Source: an uncultured Oscillospiraceae bacterium (GTDB lineage Bacteria; Bacillota; Clostridia; Oscillospirales; Oscillospiraceae). Taken from it: a stretch of DNA of 64,000 nt. Both the position numbers and the translations under genes were made by a program. Below, in pieces: positions 57,863 to 64,000 of this stretch (its first letter is position 1; every line of letters begins with the position of its first letter). The notes under the pieces are model-generated. The model saw nothing but the letters and a program-made list of their open reading frames with translations. It ran no database searches and had not been told where the DNA came from. The DNA is taken from positions 6,793-70,792 of the forward strand of contig CAKUOS010000005.1 in assembly GCA_934670025.1 (NCBI GenBank), given 5' to 3'.

Positions 57863-58358
57863 GTTTGATCCTCCGTTTGGCAATTGCGATAAAGGGAAGC
57901 TCGGCCACGTGGCGCAGCTTCAGCCAGATCGTATGATTATGAATGGCGGAGATCAGGATCGACTGCACGCCCGCGCAGTTTGCGCCGAGCACGTCGGTGT
58001 AGATCTGATCGCCCACGAGCGCGCAGCGCGCAGGCTCCAGCGAGAAGCGCGTGAGGCACGCCCGGATGCCGCGGGAAAACGGCTTTTTCGCGTGCGTGAT
58101 GCAGTCGAGCCCGTATTTCTCGCAAAAGGCCACGACGCGCGGCTTTTTGCTGTTGGACACGACGCAAAGGCCGATCCCGGAGCGCTGCATGGCGCGAAGC
58201 CAGGCGGTCATTGCCTCCGTCGGGACGCTCGTGGTGTAGGGAACGATGGTATTGTCAAAATCCAGCATCAGAAATTCGATCCCGCGCGCGCGCAGATCCT
58301 CGGCGCGGACGTCGGTCAGATGCGGACAGATCATGCGCGGCAAAAAGGAAAACGGCAT
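57849..58358 (-). CDS. YqeG-family HAD phosphatase
   Basis: The 169-residue HAD-superfamily protein has the nucleophile motif FLMLDFDNTIVPY, motif II CVVSNSKKPR and motifs III/IV in KKPFSRGIRAC and LVGDQIYTDVLGANCAG. This is the YqeG (TIGR01668) family, related to mitochondrial PTPMT-independent phosphatidylglycerophosphate phosphatase Gep4, so a lipid-phosphatase role is possible. The ATG at 58358 follows CCGGAGAAG. It overlaps the peptidase gene by 14 nt, so the two are coupled. Confidence 0.9.
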   Translation of the reverse strand: MPFSFLPRMICPHLTDVRAEDLRARGIEFLMLDFDNTIVPYTTSVPTEAMTAWLRAMQRSGIGLCVVSNSKKPRVVAFCEKYGLDCITHAKKPFSRGIRACLTRFSLEPARCALVGDQIYTDVLGANCAGVQSILISAIHNHTIWLKLRHVAELPFIAIAKRRIKHEKH

Positions 58359-58419
58359 AGTCTTCTCCGGTGTTTCATAGATTCGGAATAGATTATACCA
58401 CAGGAAAGGCGGTTTGTCC

Positions 58420-58989
58420 ATGATCCTCTATCCGTTTCAGGAAAACGCCGCGGGCGTCTACAGCGTGGCGGGCTTTGACGAGCAGAGCGGCGCGGCGGCG
58501 CAGGAGCTGCTCGTCGTCCCGGCCGGGGCGGCGATCCCGGCGGAGTTTCGCGGCGGCTATATTTTCGCGCCGGGCTGCGAAACGGCGGACGCGCGGCAGC
58601 TGTGCCCGGCCGAAACGGCGGCGCATGATGCGCGCGCGGTCTGGGTCAGCGCGCAGCCTGCCGGCGGCGAGGTGCGCGGCTTTTTGCAGGCGCAGCTGGC
58701 GCGCTGGGGCACGCGGCTGTGGGTCTATGCCGCGCCGCGCGCGGCCGTCTATCCCGTTCCGTGTCCCGACGGCGCGGGCACGGCGCTTGCGCCGGAGGAG
58801 CTTCAGGCGCTTTTGGCGCGGATCCGGGTCTATGATTCTGCGGCGCTCGGCTGCCGCTACGGCGTGTTCCGCGATGCGGCGGGCGCGGCGCGCGTCGTGC
58901 TGTACGACACGGACGAAACGCTGCGCGCGCGGCTGGCGCTTTTGCGGAAGCTTGGCGTCAGGCAGGTATTCGGGAAATTCACGGTGTGA
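58420..58989 (+). CDS. Hypothetical protein with a duplicated 3' tail
   Basis: The 189-residue protein is rich in Ala, Gly and Arg and has no recognised motif; it may be a small alpha/beta protein (VYSVAGFDEQSGAAAQELLV, RIRVYDSAALGCRYGVFRD). AGGAAAGG precedes the ATG. It is divergent from the yqeG-like gene. The final 18 codons reappear in altered form at 59203-59256, past an inserted repeat. I do not know its function. Confidence 0.65.
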   Translation: MILYPFQENAAGVYSVAGFDEQSGAAAQELLVVPAGAAIPAEFRGGYIFAPGCETADARQLCPAETAAHDARAVWVSAQPAGGEVRGFLQAQLARWGTRLWVYAAPRAAVYPVPCPDGAGTALAPEELQALLARIRVYDSAALGCRYGVFRDAAGAARVVLYDTDETLRARLALLRKLGVRQVFGKFTV

Positions 58990-59031
58990 TGGGAAAGCCG
59001 GGCCGGGAAGATGTGCTGCGTTTTTGCATCG

Positions 59032-59202
59032 GTCTCAAAGCCTTCCCCTCCGGGGAAGGTGGCTGCGGAGCGAAGCGAAGCAGACGGATGAGGGTCGGGG
59101 AGCAGCTGCGAATTACTGAAACTGCAAAGCGACGCGTAAGTGCTTCCTGTCCCTCATCAGTCACGGCTTCGCCGTGCCAGCTTCCCCCAGGGGAAGCCAT
59201 GG
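59032..59202. repeat. Hairpin-rich intergenic repeat, copy 3
   Basis: A left-type unit (CTCAAAGCCTTCCCCTCCGG ... GATGAGGGTC) and a right-type unit (CCCTCATCAGTCACGGCTTC ... AGCTTCCCCCAGGGGAAGCC) face each other about 45 bp apart. The block TCACGGCTTCGCCGTGCCA is shared with copy 1. Confidence 0.85.
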
Positions 59203-59256
59203 GCGCTGTTGCGCGCACTTGGCGTCAGGCAGGCGTTCGGGGTGTTTGCGGTGTGA
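59203..59256 (+). pseudogene. Remnant 3' tail of a paralogue of the hypothetical gene
   Basis: In frame it reads ALLRALGVRQAFGVFAV and stop, versus ALLRKLGVRQVFGKFTV and stop in the intact gene. Nothing upstream continues the frame as a gene, so this is a leftover gene end. Confidence 0.7.
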
Positions 59257-59271
59257 TGGGAAAGCCGGTGC

Positions 59272-59305
59272 AAAACGGGCGGCCGAATCTCGATCGGCCG
59301 CCCGT
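59272..59305 (-). terminator. Terminator of prfC
   Basis: ACGGGCGGCCGA and TCGGCCGCCCGT form a 12-bp stem; TTT follows on the minus strand. Confidence 0.85.
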
Positions 59306-59312
59306 GTCGTAT

Positions 59313-60896
59313 TTACTGCGCGGTCTCGGCCAGCTCGAGGCCGGGATTGCGCTTGAGGATGAAATTGATCGACCACTGCGACGCGAACACCAGCAGGCTC
59401 CTGCCGCGGTAATCCTCCAGAAGCTCCGCGTCGGTCGACAGATACAGATCCTTGAGATCCGCGACGGGAGACTTTACGATGAACCGCAGCTGCTCATACG
59501 GCAGCTGCTGCATCCGCAGATCGACGCCGTATTCCGACTTCATGCGGTATTCGAAGACGTCGAATTGCAGCGTGCCGACGACGCCGACGATGACCTCCTC
59601 CATACCGGAGTTCGGCACCTTGAAGATCTGGATGGCGCCCTCCTGCGCGATCTGCTCCGTGCCCTTGAGGAACTGCTTGCGCTTCATGGAGTCTTTGGCG
59701 CTGACTCTGGCGAAATGCTCGGGCGCGAAGGTCGGGATGCCGCCGAATCTGAACTTTTTGCCCGGCACGGTGATCGTGTCGCCGATGGAGAAAATGCCGG
59801 GGTCGAACACGCCGATGATATCGCCCGCATACGCCTCGTCAACGATCTCGCGCTCGGAGGCCATGAGCTGCTGCGGCTGCGACAGGCGCATTTTCTTGCC
59901 GCTCTGCACGTGGAAATATTCCGCGTCGCGGCGGAACTGGCCCGAGCAGATGCGCATGAAGGCCAGCCGGTCGCGGTGGGCCTTGTTCATGTTGGCCTGA
60001 ATTTTGAAGACGAATGCGGAAAAATCGGGGCTGAACGTGTCGATCGGGCCGCAGTCGGCCTCGCGCGCGAGGGGACTTGGCGTCATGCGGAGAAATTCCT
60101 CCAGGAACGGCTCCACGCCGAAGTTCGTCAGCGCCGAGCCGAAGAACACCGGCGAAAGACGGCCCGCGCGCACCTCGTCGAGGTCAAACTCGCGGCCCGC
60201 GCCGAGCAGCTCCACGTCGTCGATGAGCTGCTGATGGCGCTTTTCGCCGATCATTTCGGCAACCTGCGGATCGTAAAGGTCGATTTCCAGCTTATCGGCG
60301 CGGTTTTTGCCCGATACACCGGAGAAAAAGATGAGCTGGCTGGCGCGGCGGTCATACACGCCGCGGAATTCGCGCCCGGAGCCGATGGGCCAGTTGCAGG
60401 CGTATGTCTCGATGCCGAGCTCGTTTTCCAGCTCGTCGAGCAGCTCAAACGGGTCGCGCGATTCGCGGTCCATTTTGTTGATGAAGGTGAAGATGGGGAT
60501 ATGGCGCATGGCGCAGACCTTAAAGAGCTTTCTGGTCTGCGGCTCGACGCCCTTGGCGCCGTCGATGACCATGACGGCGGAGTCCGCGGCCATGAGCGTG
60601 CGGTAGGTATCCTCGGAAAAGTCCTGATGGCCCGGCGTGTCGAGGATGTTGATGCAGAAGCCCTCGTACTGGAACTGCATGACGGACGAGGTGACGGAAA
60701 TGCCGCGCTGCTTTTCGATCTCCATCCAGTCGGAGACGGCCGCGCGGGAATTCTTTTTGCCCTTGACCGCGCCGGCCTGTGCGATGGCTCCGCCGTAGAG
60801 CAGGAATTTTTCGGTCAGGGTCGTTTTGCCGGCGTCGGGGTGCGAGATGATCGCAAACGTTCTGCGCCGGGAGATCTCTTCTTTCAGGGATGCCAT
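59313..60896 (-). CDS. prfC: Peptide chain release factor 3
   Basis: The 527-residue translational GTPase has the G motifs AIISHPDAGKTTLTEKFL, LDTPGHQDFSEDT and FINKMDRE, with an RF3-type second half (GVVGTLQFDVFEYRMKSEYG). It removes RF1/RF2 from the ribosome after termination. The ATG at 60896 has CTGGAGG; an in-frame start 63 nt upstream is rejected for lack of a site. It is monocistronic, ending in a terminator. Confidence 0.96.
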   Translation of the reverse strand: MASLKEEISRRRTFAIISHPDAGKTTLTEKFLLYGGAIAQAGAVKGKKNSRAAVSDWMEIEKQRGISVTSSVMQFQYEGFCINILDTPGHQDFSEDTYRTLMAADSAVMVIDGAKGVEPQTRKLFKVCAMRHIPIFTFINKMDRESRDPFELLDELENELGIETYACNWPIGSGREFRGVYDRRASQLIFFSGVSGKNRADKLEIDLYDPQVAEMIGEKRHQQLIDDVELLGAGREFDLDEVRAGRLSPVFFGSALTNFGVEPFLEEFLRMTPSPLAREADCGPIDTFSPDFSAFVFKIQANMNKAHRDRLAFMRICSGQFRRDAEYFHVQSGKKMRLSQPQQLMASEREIVDEAYAGDIIGVFDPGIFSIGDTITVPGKKFRFGGIPTFAPEHFARVSAKDSMKRKQFLKGTEQIAQEGAIQIFKVPNSGMEEVIVGVVGTLQFDVFEYRMKSEYGVDLRMQQLPYEQLRFIVKSPVADLKDLYLSTDAELLEDYRGRSLLVFASQWSINFILKRNPGLELAETAQ

Positions 60897-61052
60897 GTAA
60901 GTACCTCCAGAATTGAAATTGTATTGATGGGCCGCACAGCTACATGGGTCTCCCTCCAACTTTCAAAGCATTCCGAACATAACTGGTTTAGTTTACCACA
61001 CGGCGCGCCGCATTACAACCCTGCGCGGCGAAAAAGTCCGCAGAACGGGCGC

Positions 61053-61085
61053 AAAAAAGCCGTCCCGGCGGATACCGGGACGGCT
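61053..61085 (-). terminator. Terminator of the split transketolase operon
   Basis: AGCCGTCCCGG and CCGGGACGGCT form an 11-bp stem; TTTTTT follows on the minus strand. Confidence 0.92.
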
Positions 61086-61094
61086 GTGACGGGT

Positions 61095-62042
61095 TTACTT
61101 CTTCATGGCCAGCGCCTGACGCGCCTTTTCTGCGATGCCCGCGGCGTTGACGCCGTAAGCGTCGAGGACGGCGGGCGCCTTGCCGCTGCGGCCGAATTCG
61201 TCGTTCACGCCGTGGCGCACGACGGGCACGGGATACGTCCCGGAGAGATACTCCGCGACGGCCGCGCCGAGACCGCCGAGGACGTTGGCCTCTTCGGTGG
61301 TGACGATCGCGCCGGTCTCCTGCGCGGCTTTGAGGACCAGCTCGGTGTCGAGCGGCTTGATGGTGTGCATATCGATGACGCGCGCCGAGACGCCCTCGGC
61401 CGCGAGCTGTTCGGCGGCAGCCAGCGCCATCTGCACGTTCATGCCCACGGCGATGATGGTCACGTCGGAGCCGTCGCGCAGCGTGACGCCTTTGGTCAGC
61501 TCAAATTTGTAGCCGGGGATGGAATCCGTGACCGTCTCGACGGCGAGGCGGCCCAGGCGCATATATGCCGGGCCATCATAGTTGACGAGCGCCTCGACGG
61601 CCAGCCGCATCTCATTGCCGTCGCACGGGCACAGGACCATCATGCCGGGGATGGCGCGCATGATGGCGAAATCCTCGATGCACTGGTGCGTCGCGCCGTC
61701 TTCGCCGACGGACAGACCGCCGTGGCTGCCGACGACCTTGACGTTCAGATGCGGGTAGCAGACGGAGTTGCGCACCTGCTCCCACGCTCTGCCGGCGGCG
61801 AACATGGCGAACGTGTTGACAAACGGCTTATAGCCGCACAGGCTCATGCCGGCGGCGACGCCGACCATGTCGCATTCGGCGATGCCCATGTCGAAAAACC
61901 GCTCGGGGCAGGCCTCTTTGAAGAACTTCGTCATCGTCGCGCCGGCAAGATCGGCGTCGAAGCAGACGAGCTCGGGGTATTTTTCCGCCAGCGCGGCAAG
62001 CGCGCGGCCATACGCTTCGCGGGTCGCAATTTTTTCAGCCAT
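61095..62042 (-). CDS. Transketolase, C-terminal subunit
   Basis: The 315-residue protein is the second half of a split transketolase: pyrimidine-binding domain (CFDADLAGATMTKFFKEACPE, FFDMGIAECDMVGVAAGMSL, FAAGRAWEQVRNSVCYPHLN) and C-terminal domain (DMHTIKPLDTELVLKAA). With the N-terminal subunit encoded 3 nt upstream it forms the thiamine-diphosphate enzyme that moves two-carbon units in the pentose phosphate pathway. Split genes are common in Clostridia. No sugar-transport genes are adjacent, so this is probably the housekeeping enzyme. Confidence 0.94.
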   Translation of the reverse strand: MAEKIATREAYGRALAALAEKYPELVCFDADLAGATMTKFFKEACPERFFDMGIAECDMVGVAAGMSLCGYKPFVNTFAMFAAGRAWEQVRNSVCYPHLNVKVVGSHGGLSVGEDGATHQCIEDFAIMRAIPGMMVLCPCDGNEMRLAVEALVNYDGPAYMRLGRLAVETVTDSIPGYKFELTKGVTLRDGSDVTIIAVGMNVQMALAAAEQLAAEGVSARVIDMHTIKPLDTELVLKAAQETGAIVTTEEANVLGGLGAAVAEYLSGTYPVPVVRHGVNDEFGRSGKAPAVLDAYGVNAAGIAEKARQALAMKK

Positions 62043-62045
62043 CGG

Positions 62046-62888
62046 TTAACCCTCCAGTTCCTTGATCTGCGCCTCGAGCTCGGCCTTCGCCTGCGCGAAC
62101 TGCTCGTCGTTGGGCGCTTTTCCGTGCCAGCCGGCGTTGTTTTCCATGAAGCTGACGCCCTTGCCCTTGGTCGTCTTTGCAAGGATCATGGTGGGCTGAC
62201 CCTTGACGGTCTTCGCTTCGTTGAACGCCGCCTCGATCTGTTCGTAGTCGTGGCCGTCGATCCTGATAACGTGCCAGCCGAAGGCCTCGAACTTCTTGTC
62301 CAGCGGCTCGGTCGGCATGACGTCCTTCGTCGCGCCGTCGATCTGAAGGCCGTTGACGTCGACAACGGCGCAGAGATTATCGAGATGATACTTGTTGGCG
62401 GCCATCATGGCCTCCCACACCTGACCCTCGGCGATCTCGCCGTCGCCCATGATGGCGTAGACGCGATAGTCCTTTTTCGCGGTCTTGCCGGCCAGCGCCA
62501 TGCCGACGGCGACGGAGATGCCCTGTCCGAGCGAACCCGTGGACATATCGACGCCGGGGTTATAGTGCATCTCGACGTGACCGGACATATGGCCGTCGAT
62601 GCGGCGGAACATTTTGAGGTTTTCAACAGGGAAGAACCCGCGCAGCGCCAGCACCGGATAGACGGCGGGCGAGCAGTGGCCCTTGGACATGACGAACCGG
62701 TCGCGGTCGGGGTTGTGCGGATGCGCGGGATCGACGCGCATTTCGGCAAAATAGAGGTATGTCAGCACGTCCATGCAGCTCAGCGAACCGCCCGGATGAC
62801 CGGACGCCGCGTCATGGACCATCTGCACGCCGTAAAGGCGCGCCTTGGCCGCGTTCAGCTGCAGCAGCTTCAGTTTGGATCGTTCCAT
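62046..62888 (-). CDS. Transketolase, N-terminal subunit
   Basis: The 280-residue protein carries the TPP-binding half: DAASGHPGGSLSCMDVLTYLYF, RFVMSKGHCSPAVYPVLA, MSTGSLGQGISVAVGMALAGK and the metal motif MGDGEIAEGQVWEAM. It pairs with the downstream C-terminal subunit. The ATG at 62888 is chosen for the AAGGAAGG site; an in-frame ATG 117 nt upstream has none. Transcription probably starts in the 180-bp gap next to fba. Confidence 0.94.
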   Translation of the reverse strand: MERSKLKLLQLNAAKARLYGVQMVHDAASGHPGGSLSCMDVLTYLYFAEMRVDPAHPHNPDRDRFVMSKGHCSPAVYPVLALRGFFPVENLKMFRRIDGHMSGHVEMHYNPGVDMSTGSLGQGISVAVGMALAGKTAKKDYRVYAIMGDGEIAEGQVWEAMMAANKYHLDNLCAVVDVNGLQIDGATKDVMPTEPLDKKFEAFGWHVIRIDGHDYEQIEAAFNEAKTVKGQPTMILAKTTKGKGVSFMENNAGWHGKAPNDEQFAQAKAELEAQIKELEG

Positions 62889-63024
62889 ACAGTTTCCTTC
62901 CTTTTCATAAAGTCGCGGTGGGGCGTTGTTTTCTTCGTCTTTCATCATACAGGATGCGGCGGCGTTTTTCCAGTGGTATTTCGCACAAAAAGGCACGAAA
63001 CGCACGGCGCGCCGCGCGCAGAGA

Positions 63025-63059
63025 AAAAGCGCTCCCTGCCTTGCGGCGAAGGAGCGCTT
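63025..63059 (-). terminator. Terminator of fba
   Basis: AAGCGCTCC and GGAGCGCTT form the stem around an inner GC-rich loop; TTTTT follows on the minus strand. Confidence 0.8.
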
Positions 63060-63068
63060 GGAAGATCC

Positions 63069-64000
63069 TTAAGCCTTGCCGGCGCAGCCGAGCACGTCGC
63101 GCAGCTTGTGGCGGACGAGCTCCTTGATGTTGGCGCGTGCGGGCTTGAGATACTCGCGCGGGTCAAACTTGTCGGGATGCTCGTTGAAGAACTCGCGGAT
63201 CGTGCCGGTCATGGCCAGACGCAGGTCGGAGTCGATGTTGATCTTGCAGACGGACAGCTCTGCCGCGTGGCGCAGCTGCTCTTCGGGGATGCCGACGGCG
63301 TCGGGCATCTTGCCGCCGTTGTCGTTGATCATCTTCACGAAGTTCTGCGGGACGGACGAAGAGCCGTGCAGCACGATCGGGAAGCCGGGCAGACGCTTGG
63401 AGACCTCTTCGAGCACGTCGAAGCGCAGGGGAGGCGGAACGAGAATGCCCTTTTCGTTGCGGGTGCACTGGGCGGCGGTGAACTTGTATGCGCCGTGGCT
63501 GGTGCCGATGGCGATGGCCAGAGAGTCGCAGCCGGTCCTGGTGACGAACTCCTCGACCTCTTCCGGATGGGTGTAGGAGGCCTCGTGCGCGGCGACCTTG
63601 ACCTCGTCCTCGATGCCGGCGAGCGTGCCGAGCTCGGCCTCGACGACAACGCCGTGGTCATGCGCGTACTCGACGACCTTTTTGGTGATCTCGATGTTCT
63701 CGGCGAACGGCTTGGAGGAGGCGTCGATCATGACGGACGTGAAGCCGCCGTCGATGCAGGCCTTGCAGGTCTCAAAATCGGGGCCGTGGTCCAGATGCAG
63801 GACGATGGGGATCTCCGGGCACTCGATGACAGCCGCCTCGACCAGCTTGACGAGGTAGGTGTGGTTGGCGTATGCGCGCGCGCCCTTGGACACCTGAAGG
63901 ATGACGGGAGCGTGCTCTTCCTTGCAGGCCTCGGTGATGCCCTGAACGATTTCCATGTTGTTGACGTTGAAAGCGCCGATGGCGTAGCCGCCGTCGTAAG
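63069..64000 (-). CDS. fba: Fructose-bisphosphate aldolase, class II (5' end outside window)
   Basis: The frame stays open to the right edge and includes YAIGAFNVNNMEIVQGI before the first internal ATG, so the true start lies beyond 64000. Class II motifs are the zinc-binding VLHLDHGPDFETCKACIDGG, AELGTLAGIEDEVK and FPIVLHGSSSVP. At least 310 residues are visible. It cleaves fructose 1,6-bisphosphate in glycolysis. It is monocistronic as far as seen, with a terminator after the stop. Confidence in the function is high. Confidence 0.96.
   Translation of the reverse strand, partial: YDGGYAIGAFNVNNMEIVQGITEACKEEHAPVILQVSKGARAYANHTYLVKLVEAAVIECPEIPIVLHLDHGPDFETCKACIDGGFTSVMIDASSKPFAENIEITKKVVEYAHDHGVVVEAELGTLAGIEDEVKVAAHEASYTHPEEVEEFVTRTGCDSLAIAIGTSHGAYKFTAAQCTRNEKGILVPPPLRFDVLEEVSKRLPGFPIVLHGSSSVPQNFVKMINDNGGKMPDAVGIPEEQLRHAAELSVCKINIDSDLRLAMTGTIREFFNEHPDKFDPREYLKPARANIKELVRHKLRDVLGCAGKA

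Larger units (their letters stand above)
58936..59268 (+). repeat. 66-bp direct duplication flanking an intergenic repeat
   Basis: 58936-59001 and 59203-59268 are the same length and differ at about 12 of 66 positions. Between them lie 201 bp containing a repeat of the 38-kb and 43-kb kind. The duplicated segment covers the last 18 codons of the hypothetical gene plus 12 bp past its stop. Confidence 0.85.

Overview
The window looks like chromosomal DNA of a high-GC, strictly anaerobic, spore-forming member of the Clostridia, most likely Oscillospiraceae (Oscillibacter/Flavonifractor-like). This is inferred from the strong Shine-Dalgarno sites, T-box leaders, a class III (oxygen-sensitive) ribonucleotide reductase, ferredoxin-dependent 2-oxoacid oxidoreductase, split transketolase, a yabO-yabP-yabQ-divIC-yabR sporulation/translation cluster, RqcH/Mini-RNase III and a CD1247-like protein. 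No rRNA, tRNA, CRISPR array, phage or transposase was seen. Long ORFs antisense to real genes are artefacts of GC-rich codon use.

Layout. 1-1.6 kb: tail of a membrane protein, a GNAT acetyltransferase and a MerR/GyrI-like regulator with a 19-bp-spacer promoter. 1.6-6.6 kb: adenine deaminase, queH, and a zinc/manganese-type ABC transporter whose genes overlap. 6.7-10.6 kb: amidohydrolase, ROK glucokinase, glucose-6-phosphate isomerase, PrsW-like membrane protease. 10.6-15.3 kb: parts of a selenium-dependent molybdenum hydroxylase system (TIGR01977-type desulfurase-like protein, DUF3343 Se/S carrier-like protein, xanthine-dehydrogenase-like hydroxylase behind a structured leader, polyferredoxin). 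15.3-15.8 kb: a gene-free stretch with a promoter and terminator that may make a small RNA. 15.8-20.8 kb: nrdD with NrdR-box-like sites, and an amino-acid ABC transporter. 20.9-22.8 kb: yabR-divIC-yabQ-yabP-yabO.

23.4-35.7 kb is the most interesting region. Two transcription units, each starting with a T-box leader whose tRNA-acceptor motif is TGGT, encode an isopropylmalate-synthase-like protein that has lost its metal-site residues, a TIM-barrel/acyl-CoA-synthetase fusion, an HTH-cupin/acyl-CoA-synthetase fusion, a P-loop ATPase, a four-subunit 2-oxoacid:ferredoxin oxidoreductase, a nitrilase-family amidase and a branched-chain aminotransferase. Control by uncharged tRNA suggests that these genes make amino acids rather than degrade them. 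The proposed route is: branched-chain (or aryl) acid -> acyl-CoA -> reductive carboxylation -> 2-oxoacid -> amino acid.

35.7-38 kb: O-acetylhomoserine sulfhydrylase and an acetyl-type MetA. 38.2-41.7 kb: NADP isocitrate dehydrogenase and an aconitase-family hydratase. 41.9-47.4 kb: pseudouridine synthase, small membrane/lipoprotein/cysteine-rich genes, rqcH, mrnC, a flavodoxin-like protein. 47.5-50.6 kb: nucleoside-type BMP lipoprotein divergent from guanine deaminase. 50.6-51.2 kb: a preQ1-I riboswitch and queT. 51.3-53.3 kb: DUF2284 protein and a RACE-type corrinoid-protein activator. 53.5-64 kb: MATE transporter, TetR regulator, CD1247-like protein, efp, M24 peptidase, YqeG phosphatase, a hypothetical gene with a duplicated 3' tail, prfC, split transketolase and the start-truncated fba.

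Themes that link distant genes: purine salvage/catabolism (ade, Se-type hydroxylase, BMP lipoprotein, guaD), queuosine supply (queH, queT), ribosome quality control (rqcP/yabO, rqcH). A family of hairpin-rich intergenic repeats occurs at about 38.0, 43.4 and 59.1 kb.
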